A stretch of DNA of 64,000 nt from Streptomyces sp. SDr-06. Lineage in GTDB: Bacteria > Actinomycetota > Actinomycetes > Streptomycetales > Streptomycetaceae. Positions 36,239 to 44,694 of this stretch are shown in pieces. The stretch covers positions 39,012 to 103,011 of the forward strand of contig NZ_QOLA01000025.1 in the NCBI RefSeq assembly GCF_003324565.1, read 5' to 3'. The notes beneath the pieces were generated by a model. It had not been told where the DNA came from and searched no databases. It saw nothing but the letters and a program-made list of their open reading frames with translations. A program made the translations under genes and the position numbers. Each line of letters opens with the position of its first letter. Position 1 is the first letter of the stretch.

Positions 36239-37090
36239 ATGGAGCATGAGGTGTTCGTTCCGGTTGAGGCCCAGTCCCTCCGGCAGACGCTGCGCGACCC
36301 CGGCCGGGTCGCGCGCTGCGTGCCGGGGCTCCAGCAGGATGCGGGCGAGCCGCCCATCGCGGGCCGGCTGAAGGTCCGCCTCGGCGGGAGCACCATCACC
36401 TACCGGGGAGCCCTGCGGATCACCGAGCAGGACGACGACGCGTTCGCCGTCGAGGGCGAGGGGGTCGAGGTCCGCGGCGCGGGCGCGGCCAAGCTCACCC
36501 TGACCGTACGGCTGGAACCGGCCTCCGGCGGCACCACCCTCGCCTTCGCGGGGACCGCCCTCGCGGAGGGCCGGGCCACCGACGTACCGGCCGACGCGGC
36601 CCACGCCTCCGCGCTGCGCCTGCTCGACCGGTTCGCGGCGGCCCTGGCCCAGCCCGTCGGCGGCGAGGAGGATGCCGACGTCGCCGACCCGGACCGCACC
36701 ACGGGTCCGGCGGCCGATTCCGGCCCCGCCCGCGAGGCAAAGCTCGACCCCGAGTTCGACACGGACCTCAACACCGACCTCGACGCGGAGAGCCTCGCCT
36801 CCGTCTTCGACACCGAGGTGCCGCCGCCCTCCCTGGACCGGCTCGCCGACGAGGAGTTCACCATCGAGGTGGGCGAGGCGATGCCCGCCGAGGCCGCGCA
36901 CGCCCGGCGCACCATGATCGGCCGCAGCGCCGAGGAGGTCGACCACGCACCCCCGCGCGGCCGGTACGCCCCGGTCCCCGCCCCCTCGGGCAGCACCGCG
37001 AGCGCCACGCTGCGCTGGGTCGCCCCGGCCGCGGCCCTCGCGCTGGCCTCCGCGGTCGTCGTCGGCCGGGCACTCAGGCGCCGGCGCTGA
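36239..37090 (+). CDS. SRPBCC (CoxG-like) protein with C-terminal membrane anchor
   Basis: 283 residues. Residues 1-~140 are a SRPBCC/CoxG-type ligand-binding fold (HEVFVPVEAQSLRQTLRDPG, RVARCVPGLQ, then KLTLTVRLEPASGGTTLAFA). A disordered acidic linker follows (~145-240), then a single helix (WVAPAAALALASAVVVGRAL) and RRRR at the end. CoxG proteins recruit CO dehydrogenase to membranes, but no cox genes are present, so only the fold is claimed. Start ATG 36239; GTG 36233 is an alternative. Confidence 0.72.
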   Translation: MEHEVFVPVEAQSLRQTLRDPGRVARCVPGLQQDAGEPPIAGRLKVRLGGSTITYRGALRITEQDDDAFAVEGEGVEVRGAGAAKLTLTVRLEPASGGTTLAFAGTALAEGRATDVPADAAHASALRLLDRFAAALAQPVGGEEDADVADPDRTTGPAADSGPAREAKLDPEFDTDLNTDLDAESLASVFDTEVPPPSLDRLADEEFTIEVGEAMPAEAAHARRTMIGRSAEEVDHAPPRGRYAPVPAPSGSTASATLRWVAPAAALALASAVVVGRALRRRR

Positions 37091-37126
37091 CCCCGCGGCC
37101 CGGGCCCACCGGCTAGGGTCGAAGGC

Positions 37127-37915
37127 GTGAGCAGTGACCAGATCAAATTGGGCGCCGGCGCCGCCGAACTGACCGTCGACGCGGGCAACGGCTGCCGGAT
37201 CAGCAGCCTGCGGATCGACGGCACCGAGGTGCTGCGCCAGGGCGACAAGTACGGCTGCTTCCCGATGGTGCCGTGGTGCGGCCGCGTCGAGAACGGCCAG
37301 TTCCGCGACGGCGGCGTCAAATACCAGCTGCCGCTCAACTCGCCCCCGCACGCCATCCACGGCACGGCCCGCGACCATGCGTGGAAGACCGCGCGGGTCT
37401 CGGACAGCGAGGCCGTGTTCACCTATGAGCTCGGCGAGCCCTGGCCGTTCACCGGCCGGGTCACCCAGATCTTCGAGCTGACCCCGGACGCGCTGACCGT
37501 GCGCATGGGCGTCGAGACGTACGAGAACTCCTTCCCGGCGCAGGTCGGCTGGCACCCCTGGTTCGTGCGGGAGCTCGACGGCAGCCGGGTCGAGCTCGCC
37601 TTCGACGCCGCGTGGCAGGAGGAGCGCGGCGCGGACCACCTTCCCACCGGACGGCGCATCGAGCCGCTGCCGGGTCCCTGGGACGACTGCTTCGGGATGC
37701 CCGACGGCGTGGACGTCACCCTCACCTGGCCCGGGCGGCTCGAACTGAAGGTGACCAGCCCCAGCGAGTGGGTCGTGGTCTACGACGAGCAGGACGAGGC
37801 CGTGTGCGTGGAGCCGCAGTCAGGCCCGCCCAACGGGCTCAACACACTGCCCCGCCTGGTCACCCCCATCGACCCGCTGGAGCTGACGACGACCTGGAGC
37901 TGGCGCCGCCCGTAG
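37127..37915 (+). CDS. Aldose 1-epimerase (mutarotase) family protein
   Basis: 262 residues, GTG start. Galactose-mutarotase fold: CFPMVPWCGRVENGQF, HAIHGTARDHAW (catalytic histidine region), GWHPWFVRE, and the catalytic glutamate in VCVEPQSGPPN. It interconverts alpha and beta sugar anomers; the sugar is unknown. It ends 23 bp before pyrE and may be co-transcribed with it. Confidence 0.88.
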   Translation: MSSDQIKLGAGAAELTVDAGNGCRISSLRIDGTEVLRQGDKYGCFPMVPWCGRVENGQFRDGGVKYQLPLNSPPHAIHGTARDHAWKTARVSDSEAVFTYELGEPWPFTGRVTQIFELTPDALTVRMGVETYENSFPAQVGWHPWFVRELDGSRVELAFDAAWQEERGADHLPTGRRIEPLPGPWDDCFGMPDGVDVTLTWPGRLELKVTSPSEWVVVYDEQDEAVCVEPQSGPPNGLNTLPRLVTPIDPLELTTTWSWRRP

Positions 37916-37938
37916 ACCGGGCCCTTAAGCTCTTGGGT

Positions 37939-38487
37939 ATGACTGACGTACGCGCTGACCTGCTCCAGCAGATCAAGGACAAGGCCGTGGTGCACGGCAA
38001 GGTGACCCTCTCCTCCGGGATCGAGGCCGACTACTACGTCGACCTGCGCCGGGTCACCCTTGACGGCGTCGCCGCGCCGCTGGTCGGCCAGGTGATGCTC
38101 GACGTCACCGCCGAGTTCGACTTCGACGCGGTCGGCGGTCTGACCATGGGCGCCGACCCGGTGGCCGGCGCGATGCTGCACGCGGCCGCCGCCCGCGGCC
38201 GCACTCTGGACGCCTTCGTGGTCCGCAAGGCCGCCAAGGCGCACGGCATGCAGCGCCAGGTCGAGGGCCCGGACATCAAGGGCCGCCGGGTCCTGGTCGT
38301 CGAGGACACCTCCACCACCGGCGGCTCGCCGCTGACCGCCGTCGAGGCGGTCCGCGCGGCGGGTGCCGAGGTCGTGGCCGTCGCCACGATCGTGGACCGG
38401 GCGACCGGCGCCGCTGAGAAGATCACCGAGGGCGCGGGCGTGCCGTACGTCTTCGCGTTCTCCTCGACGGAGCTGGGCCTCGCGTAA
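37939..38487 (+). CDS. pyrE: Orotate phosphoribosyltransferase
   Basis: 182 residues. HGKVTLSSGIEADYYVDLRR, GGLTMGADPVAGAML, FVVRKAAKAHGMQRQVEG (catalytic Lys-rich loop), and the PRPP motif VLVVEDTSTTGGS. It makes orotidine 5'-monophosphate from orotate and PRPP in pyrimidine synthesis. It is separated from other pyr genes here, the usual arrangement in Streptomyces. A long hairpin carrying a parS core follows. Confidence 0.96.
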   Translation: MTDVRADLLQQIKDKAVVHGKVTLSSGIEADYYVDLRRVTLDGVAAPLVGQVMLDVTAEFDFDAVGGLTMGADPVAGAMLHAAAARGRTLDAFVVRKAAKAHGMQRQVEGPDIKGRRVLVVEDTSTTGGSPLTAVEAVRAAGAEVVAVATIVDRATGAAEKITEGAGVPYVFAFSSTELGLA

Positions 38488-38564
38488 ACCTCGCTACCGA
38501 GGGCGGAAAGTCGTGACCTAGGTCCCGGGACCCGGGCGGCCACTTCCTGACCTGCGCGTTCTTG

Positions 38565-38600
38565 AAGGGGCGGGCCGTTTCACGTGAAACGGCCCGCCCC
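38565..38600. terminator. Perfect 36-base hairpin between pyrE and fba
   Basis: AGGGGCGGGCCGTTTCAC followed directly by its exact complement (18-bp arms, no spacer), 77 bp past pyrE and 121 bp before fba. As RNA it is a strong hairpin terminator. Its centre is identical to the core of a ParB-binding site (separate entry). Confidence 0.8.
38576..38589. other. Candidate parS site (ParB binding, chromosome segregation)
   Basis: GTTTCACGTGAAAC, the exact 14-base palindromic core of the bacterial parS consensus. Streptomyces chromosomes carry about twenty such sites clustered around oriC. ParB binds them and organises the origin region during sporulation. The flanking bases here (C on the left, G on the right) differ from the T/A of the 16-base Bacillus consensus, which Streptomyces tolerates. 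The chance of exactly this 14-mer occurring randomly in 64 kb is low, but it is nested in a hairpin, so occupancy by ParB needs testing. Confidence 0.72.
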
Positions 38601-38721
38601 TCGCGCATCCGCCGGGTGGAGCCACGGCCAGAGTCTGGAAAGATAGGCCGCGACGATGACGTCGCCCCCAGGTCAGGGCCAGCACATATCGCACACCCCG
38701 CACATCACAAGGAGCGGACAG

Positions 38722-39744
38722 ATGCCCATCGCAACCCCCGAGGTCTACAACGAGATGCTCGACCGGGCGAAGGCAGGCAAGTTCGCCTACCCGGCCATCA
38801 ACGTGACCTCGACCCAGACCCTGCACGCTGCGCTGCGCGGCTTCGCGGAGGCCGAGAGCGACGGCATCATCCAGATCTCCACCGGCGGTGCGGAGTTCCT
38901 GGGTGGCCAGTACAACAAGGACATGGTCACGGGCGCGGTCGCGCTGGCCGAGTTCGCGCACGTCGTCGCCGCCAAGTACGACATCACGGTCGCGCTGCAC
39001 ACCGACCACTGCCCCAAGGACAAGCTGGACGGCTACGTCCGCCCGCTCCTGGAGGTGTCCGCCGAGCGCGTCGCCAAGGGCCTGAACCCGCTGTTCCAGT
39101 CCCACATGTGGGACGGCTCCGCCGAGACCCTCGCGGACAACCTGGCCATCGGCCAGGAGCTGCTCGCCAAGGCCGCCGCCGCGAAGATCATCCTTGAGGT
39201 CGAGATCACCCCGACCGGTGGCGAGGAGGACGGCGTCAGCCACGAGATCAACGACGAGCTGTACACGACCGTCGACGACGCGCTGCGCACCGCCGAGGCG
39301 CTGGGCCTGGGCGAGAAGGGCCGCTACCTGCTCGCCGCGTCCTTCGGCAACGTCCACGGCGTCTACAAGCCGGGCAACGTCGTGCTCCGCCCCGAGCTGC
39401 TCAAGGACCTCCAGGCGGGCGTCGGCGAGAAGTACGGCAAGGCCTCGCCGTTCGACTTCGTCTTCCACGGTGGCTCCGGCTCCACCGCCGAGGAGATCGC
39501 GACCGCGCTGGAGAACGGCGTCGTCAAGATGAACCTCGACACCGACACCCAGTACGCCTTCACCCGCCCGGTCGCGGACCACATGTTCCGCAACTACGAC
39601 GGTGTCCTGAAGGTCGACGGCGAGGTCGGCAAGAAGTCGACGTACGACCCGCGCACGTGGGGCAAGCTGGCCGAGGCCGGCATGGCCAAGCGCGTGACCG
39701 AGGCGTGCGCGAACCTGCGCTCGACCGGTACGAAGCTGAAGTAG
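38722..39744 (+). CDS. fba: Class II fructose-bisphosphate aldolase
   Basis: 340 residues. AYPAINVTSTQTLHAALRGF, zinc-binding VALHTDHCPKD, LNPLFQSHMWDGS, ILEVEITPTGGEEDGV, and FDFVFHGGSGSTAEEI. It is a zinc-dependent enzyme of glycolysis/gluconeogenesis, cleaving fructose 1,6-bisphosphate. AAGGAG lies 7-12 bases upstream of the ATG. Codon use is strongly biased, as expected of a highly expressed gene. Followed by its own terminator. Confidence 0.97.
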   Translation: MPIATPEVYNEMLDRAKAGKFAYPAINVTSTQTLHAALRGFAEAESDGIIQISTGGAEFLGGQYNKDMVTGAVALAEFAHVVAAKYDITVALHTDHCPKDKLDGYVRPLLEVSAERVAKGLNPLFQSHMWDGSAETLADNLAIGQELLAKAAAAKIILEVEITPTGGEEDGVSHEINDELYTTVDDALRTAEALGLGEKGRYLLAASFGNVHGVYKPGNVVLRPELLKDLQAGVGEKYGKASPFDFVFHGGSGSTAEEIATALENGVVKMNLDTDTQYAFTRPVADHMFRNYDGVLKVDGEVGKKSTYDPRTWGKLAEAGMAKRVTEACANLRSTGTKLK

Positions 39745-39767
39745 GCGCTGCTGGTACGTCCGCTTAC

Positions 39768-39811
39768 GGCTCGGGCCCGGTGTCCCCTCGCGGGGGTGCC
39801 GGGCCCGAGCC
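39768..39811 (+). terminator. Hairpin terminator of fba
   Basis: GGCTCGGGCCCGG and its exact complement flank an inner TGTCCCCTCGCGGGGGTG stem-loop; 24 bp past the fba stop. Confidence 0.83.
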
Positions 39812-39830
39812 ATGTCCCGGGGAGGCCCGC

Positions 39831-40979
39831 ATGACCACGTACGACTTCGACATACCCGTTGACCGGCGCGGCACCTGGAGCATCCAGTGGGACGGGGTGG
39901 CCGACCGGTTCGGGGCGCCGGGGCTGCTGCCCTTCACCATCTCCGACATGGACTTCCCCTCGCCGCCCGCGGTGCTCGCGGCGCTCCAGGAGCGGGTCGC
40001 GCACGGCGTCTTCGGCTACACCGACTGGCAGAACGAGGAGTTCCGCTCGGCGGTGCGTGACTGGTACCGCATCCGGCACGACACCGAGATCGACACCGCG
40101 CGTCTTGTCTACGCGCCGTCCGTGCTCAACCAGCTCTCGCAGCTCCTGCGCATGTGGACCGAGCCGGGCGACGCGGTCGTCGTCCACACCCCTGTGTACG
40201 ACGGCTTCCGCAAGGCCGTCGGCGGGCTCGGGCGCGAGCTGCGCGGCGTCCCGCTCGACGATCCGGCCGCGCTCGAAGCGGCGCTCGCGGGGCCGCGGAG
40301 CCGGGTGCTGCTCCTGTGCTCGCCGCACAACCCGACCGGCCGGGTGTGGACGGAGCCCGAACTGGCGCACTTCGCGTCGCTGGCCCAGCGGTACGGGGTC
40401 GCGGTGATCAGCGACGAGATCCACGCGGACTTCGTCCACGACGGCCACCGGCACCTGCCGTGGACGCGGTTCGGGCGGGGCCGCTGGGCACTGATCACCT
40501 CCGGCACGAAGTCCTTCAACTTCCCCGCGCTGACGGGTTCGTACGGGCTGATCGGGGACGCGGCGGACCACGCGGAGTTCGTCCGCCGCATGGAGACCGG
40601 GGAGGGCCTCGGCTCGCCCGCGGTGCTGTCGCTGACCGCGCACATCGCGGCGTACCGGGAGGGGGCGGGGTGGCTGGACGCGCTGCGGGCGTACGTCGCC
40701 GCGAACCTGGAGCTGGTGGCGTCGCGCCTCAACTCCGCGTTCCCCGAGCTCGGTTGGGCTCTGCCGCAGGCCGGGTACCTCGCCTGGATCGACCTGCGGG
40801 CGCTGGGCGTGGACGAGGGGGCGTTGCAGCGGGAGCTGGTGGAGGTCGAGAAGGTGGCGATCATGCCGGGTGGGGTTTATGGGGCGCCGGGGTTTGTTCG
40901 GCTGAACGTGGGGTGTGCGCGGGGGAAGGTGGGGGTGGGGGTGGAGGCGTTGACGCGTGCGCTGGCGAGGCTGGGCTGA
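39831..40979 (+). CDS. MalY/PatB-type cystathionine beta-lyase/aminotransferase
   Basis: 382 residues. PLP fold type I: FTISDMDFPSPPAVLAAL, HGVFGYTDWQNEEF, SPHNPTGRVWT, VISDEIHADFVHDGH, and the PLP lysine in SGTKSFNFPALTGSYG. The D-M-D-F and DEIHADF motifs identify the MalY/PatB C-S lyase group, which splits cystathionine or cysteine conjugates. GGGGAGG precedes the ATG at 39831. The last ~20 codons are unusually G-rich. Confidence 0.88.
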   Translation: MTTYDFDIPVDRRGTWSIQWDGVADRFGAPGLLPFTISDMDFPSPPAVLAALQERVAHGVFGYTDWQNEEFRSAVRDWYRIRHDTEIDTARLVYAPSVLNQLSQLLRMWTEPGDAVVVHTPVYDGFRKAVGGLGRELRGVPLDDPAALEAALAGPRSRVLLLCSPHNPTGRVWTEPELAHFASLAQRYGVAVISDEIHADFVHDGHRHLPWTRFGRGRWALITSGTKSFNFPALTGSYGLIGDAADHAEFVRRMETGEGLGSPAVLSLTAHIAAYREGAGWLDALRAYVAANLELVASRLNSAFPELGWALPQAGYLAWIDLRALGVDEGALQRELVEVEKVAIMPGGVYGAPGFVRLNVGCARGKVGVGVEALTRALARLG

Positions 40980-41053
40980 CCTGTCCCCCACCCCGCCCTT
41001 GCCCGAACCACCCCCTTCACGGTCCGCCCCCTGCCCGGGGGAGGGGGGCCGCT

Positions 41054-41263
41054 TTGCGCAGTTCCCCGCGCCCCTAACCCCGTTTTCGTCCGCGGGCCGT
41101 GGACGGCTGCTCGCGCAGTTCCCCGCGCCCCTAACGGCATCGGTGCTGGCCAGCATGAGCAACTTCAGCCCGTCATGGGGGTCCCCCCTGGCCCTTAAGG
41201 CCTTGGGGGAGTTTGAGGACGAGCGCCCTTTAGGCGCGATCGGGGTCTGGGGCGGAGCCCCAG
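41054..41263. repeat. Dispersed composite intergenic repeat, site 3 (insert variant)
   Basis: Two A units (GCGCAGTTCCCCGCGCCCCT at 41056 and 41112), GGTGCTGGCCAGCATGAGCA, then TTCAGCCCGTC. Here the usual CCGGCG is replaced by ATGGGGGTCCCCCCTGGCCC / TTAAGGCCTTGGGGGA before GTTTGAGGACGAGCGCC, and the closing hairpin CTGGGGC-GGA-GCCCCAG is at 41247-41263. The whole 388-bp gap 40980-41367 holds nothing else. Confidence 0.88.
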
Positions 41264-41367
41264 GGCGGGTGCGGATCGTGCGGGGTCGCTCGCGCAGGTC
41301 TCCGGGCCCCTGGCGGTACGGGTGCCGGGGGGTTTCGGGGGTGGGCGGGGTGGGGGACAGTCGTGCT

Positions 41368-42843
41368 GTGGCGGACAACGTACGCATGGGCACCGGCCCC
41401 GGCCGCTGGGTGCTGCTCACCACCGTCCTCGGCTCGGGCATGGCCCTCCTCGACTCGACGGTCGTGAACGTCGCCCTGCCCCACATCGGCACGGACCTCG
41501 ACACGGACATGGCCGTGCTCCAGTGGACCGTCAACGCCTACATGCTCACCCTGGCAGGACTCATCCTGCTCGGCGGCGCCCTGGGCGACCGGTACGGCCG
41601 GCGGAAGGTGTTCGTGATCGGGGTGGTCTGGTTCGCCGCCGGGTCGCTGCTGTGCGGGCTCGCCCCCGACGCCGGGGTGCTCATCGCCGCCCGCGCCCTC
41701 CAGGGCATCGGCGGCGCCCTGCTCACCCCCGGCTCCCTCGCCATCATCCAGGCGAGCTTCCACCCCGACGACCGGGCCCGCGCGGTCGGCGTGTGGTCGG
41801 GACTCGGCGGGGTCGGAGCCGCCGTGGGCCCGTTCCTCGGGGGCTGGCTGGTGGACGGCCCCGGCTGGCGCTGGGTGTTCCTGATCAACGTGCCGCTGGC
41901 CGCGCTCTGCGTACCGGTGGCCCTGCGGCACGTACCGGAGTCGCGGGATCCGCGTACGCACACGGGGCGGTTCGACGTGCTGGGCGCGGCCCTCGGGGCG
42001 CTGACCCTCGCGCTGGTGACGTACGCGCTGATCGAGGCGCCGGGGCAGGGCTCGTCGGGGCTGGTCGTCGGGTCCGGGGTCGCGGGACTCGGCCTCGGCG
42101 CGGCCTTCGTACGGCGCGAGCGGCGGCTGGCCGACCCCATGCTGCCGCGGGACATCTTCCGCTCCCGCGTGTTCACGGCGGTCAACGCGGTGACGGTGTG
42201 CGTGTACGCGGCCTTCGGCGGGTTCTTCTTTCTCGCCGCCCTCCAGCTCCAGGTCGTCGCCGGGTACTCGGCGCTCGGCGCGGGTGCGGCGCTGCTGCCG
42301 ACGACGGTGCTGATGCTGCTGCTTTCGGCGCGTTCGGGCGAGCTGGGGCAGCGGCTCGGGCCGCGCGTGCCGCTCACCGTCGGGCCGCTGCTGTGCGCGG
42401 CGGGGATGCTGCTGATGCTGCGCGCCGGTGAGCACGCGTCGTACGTACGCGACGTCCTGCCCGCGCTGCTCGTGCTCGGGCTCGGCATGGTCACCCTGGT
42501 GGCGCCGCTCACCGCGACGGTGCTCGGCTCGGTCGACGAGGGGCGGGCGGGGCTGGCCAGCGGCATCAACAACGCGGCCGCGCGGGCCGCAGGTCTGATC
42601 GCGGTGGCGGCGTTGCCGCTGGCCGCGGGGATGGGGCCGGAGGCGTACCGGTCGGCGGCGGAGTTCGGGGCGACGTTCCGGCGGGCCATGCCGATGTGTG
42701 CGGGGGCGTTGGTGCTGGCCTCGCTGGTGGCCTTCCTGGCCGTGCGGCGGCCGGTGGGGCCGGGGGTTGTGCCGGCGTGTCGGATGCAGTGTGGGGTGTC
42801 CGGGCCGGCCCTGGAGCCCGACCACGGCGACCCCGCGCCGTGA
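41368..42843 (+). CDS. MFS multidrug exporter, DHA2 (EmrB/QacA) family
   Basis: 491 residues with 14 predicted membrane helices. LDSTVVNVALPHIGTDL (motif D1), GALGDRYGRRKVF (motif A), ARALQGIGGALLTPGSLAII (motif B) and a long antiporter stretch VGVWSGLGGVGAAVGPFLGG (motif C). It exports drugs or metabolites by proton antiport. GTG start at 41368 (alternative ATG 41386). No linked regulator; it lies between two repeat sites. Confidence 0.92.
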   Translation: MADNVRMGTGPGRWVLLTTVLGSGMALLDSTVVNVALPHIGTDLDTDMAVLQWTVNAYMLTLAGLILLGGALGDRYGRRKVFVIGVVWFAAGSLLCGLAPDAGVLIAARALQGIGGALLTPGSLAIIQASFHPDDRARAVGVWSGLGGVGAAVGPFLGGWLVDGPGWRWVFLINVPLAALCVPVALRHVPESRDPRTHTGRFDVLGAALGALTLALVTYALIEAPGQGSSGLVVGSGVAGLGLGAAFVRRERRLADPMLPRDIFRSRVFTAVNAVTVCVYAAFGGFFFLAALQLQVVAGYSALGAGAALLPTTVLMLLLSARSGELGQRLGPRVPLTVGPLLCAAGMLLMLRAGEHASYVRDVLPALLVLGLGMVTLVAPLTATVLGSVDEGRAGLASGINNAAARAAGLIAVAALPLAAGMGPEAYRSAAEFGATFRRAMPMCAGALVLASLVAFLAVRRPVGPGVVPACRMQCGVSGPALEPDHGDPAP

Positions 42844-42903
42844 CCCTGGCCCCCTGGGGTTTGGCCCCCCCATTTGCTTTGCCCGTGGGCCGTGCGGGGC
42901 CGT

Positions 42904-43069
42904 TCGCGCAGTTCCCCGCGCCCCCAAACCCCGTTTGTCTGCGGACCGTGCTTGCTTGCTCGCGCAGTTCCCCGCGCCCCTAGCCGTACCGGTGCTGGCC
43001 AGCATGGGCATCCGGCGTTTGAGGACGAGCGCCCTTGAGGCGCGAGCGGGGTCTGGGGCGGAGCCCCAG
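42904..43069. repeat. Dispersed composite intergenic repeat, site 4
   Basis: Two A units (CGCGCAGTTCCCCGCGCCCC at 42906 and 42961), GGTGCTGGCCAGCATGGGCA, a shortened TCCGGCGTTTGAGGACGAGC segment lacking TTCAGCCCG, and the hairpin CTGGGGC-GGA-GCCCCAG at 43053-43069. It fills most of the gap between the MFS and DUF3151 genes. Confidence 0.88.
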
Positions 43070-43115
43070 GTCGCCTTTCGTGCTCGGAGGGGCTCGGGTG
43101 GGGGAAACTGGCCGC

Positions 43116-43529
43116 ATGTCCATTCATGAGAATCTGCTCGGGGGCCCCGCCCCGACCCTGCTGCCCGACGACCCGGAGCCGCGCGAACTGCTGGCCACCG
43201 GCACCGCCCCCGCGGACGTCGCCGCGAAGTACCCCACCTCCTCCCTCGCCTGGGCACAGCTCGCCGACGACGCGTTCGACGCCGGCCGCACCGTCGAGTC
43301 GTACGCCTACGCCCGTACCGGATACCACCGCGGCCTGGACTCGCTGCGCCGTGCCGGGTGGAAGGGCCACGGCCCGGTGCCGTGGGAGCACGAGCCCAAC
43401 CGCGGCTTCCTGCGCGCCCTGCACGCCCTCGCGCGCGCCGCGCAGGCGATCGGCGAGGCCGCCGAGTACGAGCGCTGCACCACCTTCCTGCGGGACTCCT
43501 CGCCGCTCGCCGCCGACACCCTGGGCTGA
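43116..43529 (+). CDS. DUF3151 family protein
   Basis: 137 residues matching the actinobacterial DUF3151 pattern: HENLLGGPAPTLLPDDPEPR, SSLAWAQLADDAF, and VESYAYARTGYHRGLDSLRR. A helical, cytosolic protein of unknown function. GGGGGAA lies upstream of the ATG. A hairpin follows the gene. Confidence 0.85.
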   Translation: MSIHENLLGGPAPTLLPDDPEPRELLATGTAPADVAAKYPTSSLAWAQLADDAFDAGRTVESYAYARTGYHRGLDSLRRAGWKGHGPVPWEHEPNRGFLRALHALARAAQAIGEAAEYERCTTFLRDSSPLAADTLG

Positions 43530-43552
43530 TCCACTCCGGTCCGATCGGGAAC

Positions 43553-43600
43553 GCCCGGGCCGTTCGCGCCATCTGTATGGCTGGAACGGACGGCCCGGGC
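43553..43600 (+). terminator. Hairpin after the DUF3151 gene
   Basis: GCCCGGGCCGT and its exact complement with a 26-base loop, 24 bp past the stop. The rest of the 43530-43707 gap shows nothing recognisable. Confidence 0.6.
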
Positions 43601-43707
43601 ACCTGCGCAGCGGCACCATCGCACGCGCCCGGCCGCATGGACAGGCTGGCGCGGAGGCCCCACTCCTCTTCCCCCCAACTCCAGCCGGGATCAGGGGAGT
43701 TGACGTC

Positions 43708-44592
43708 TTGGGCAAGCGAGGCGCCCGCAGTGCGATCAGTCATGGCCGCCAACGGTCAGGAGAGGGAGCCCCGGCGCGGCCGCCGGGGCGGGAGGGCCGC
43801 GGACGGGCCCGTCGACGCCGGGCGCGCACCCGCGTGCTGCTCGTCGTCGGGTGCCTGCTCGGCGCCACCCTGGTCGGCGGGATCGCGCTCGCCCGGTGGC
43901 CCGGCGGCGCCCACGCGCCCGTCGTGGAACCCGGCAACATCGGCGCGAGCCCCATGGAGGACCGCGCCCCGCTGCCCCTGGACCCGTCGTCCGCCAGACC
44001 GTCGCCCACCACGAGCCCGAAGTCCGTACCCCAGTCCGGGCCCGGCACCTTCACCACCGCCCAGGCCTCCGGCGAGATCGTCGGGACCGGCGGCCCGCTG
44101 CGCCGCTACCAGGTGCAGGTCGAGGAGGGCGTCGACCTGTCCGCCAAGCAGGCCGCCCTCGACGTCCAGAAGATCCTGGCCGACCCGCGCAGCTGGGCCG
44201 CGCACGGCAAGGGCCGCTTCCAGCTGGTTTCCAGCGGCGCCGACGTCGTCATCAAGATCGCCACCCCGAAGACCACCGACCGGCTCTGCGCCGTCAACGG
44301 CGACACCGGCGGCGAGCTGAACTGCGAGGTCACGGGCGGTGTCATCGTCAACCTCAAGCGGTGGGTGACCGGTTCGCCGCAGTACGACGGGCCGCCCGCC
44401 GAGTACCGGCACCTGATCATCAACCACGAGATAGGCCACATGATCGGCTATCACGAGCACATGGCCTGCCCGGGTCCCGGAAAGCCCGCCCCCGTGATGC
44501 AGCAGCAGATCAAGGGCCTGAACGGGTGCAAGTCCAACGCGTGGCCCTACACCGCGGACGGGACCTTCGTCTCAGGCCCCTCGGTGCCCTGA
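43708..44592 (+). CDS. DUF3152 family membrane-anchored, zinc-protease-like protein
   Basis: 294 residues from the TTG at 43708, with GGGGAG 10 bases upstream. A very basic N terminus (GRGRARRRRARTR) precedes one membrane helix (~43-62), a Pro/Ser linker, and an extracytoplasmic domain with N-H240-E-I-G-H244-M-I-G247-Y-H249-E-H251 and a later PAPVMQQQ turn, resembling metzincin proteases (HExxHxxGxxH). The third histidine sits at +9 or +11 rather than the canonical +10, so zinc geometry may differ. Proteolytic activity is unproven for DUF3152. Confidence 0.78.
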   Translation: MGKRGARSAISHGRQRSGEGAPARPPGREGRGRARRRRARTRVLLVVGCLLGATLVGGIALARWPGGAHAPVVEPGNIGASPMEDRAPLPLDPSSARPSPTTSPKSVPQSGPGTFTTAQASGEIVGTGGPLRRYQVQVEEGVDLSAKQAALDVQKILADPRSWAAHGKGRFQLVSSGADVVIKIATPKTTDRLCAVNGDTGGELNCEVTGGVIVNLKRWVTGSPQYDGPPAEYRHLIINHEIGHMIGYHEHMACPGPGKPAPVMQQQIKGLNGCKSNAWPYTADGTFVSGPSVP

Positions 44593-44694
44593 CGCGGCGC
44601 GCGCGGGCGTGCTTATGATGCCGGTGGGGACCGGGGCTCCGATGCCGACGAAGGAAGGGGCGGACCGCTACCCGGACACATCGAGGAGACAGCG

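Noticed and set aside
34517..37639. Minus-strand open frame of 1040 codons
   Set aside because: Low-complexity composition and antisense to three clearly conserved plus-strand genes (spermidine-synthase-like, SRPBCC, aldose epimerase).
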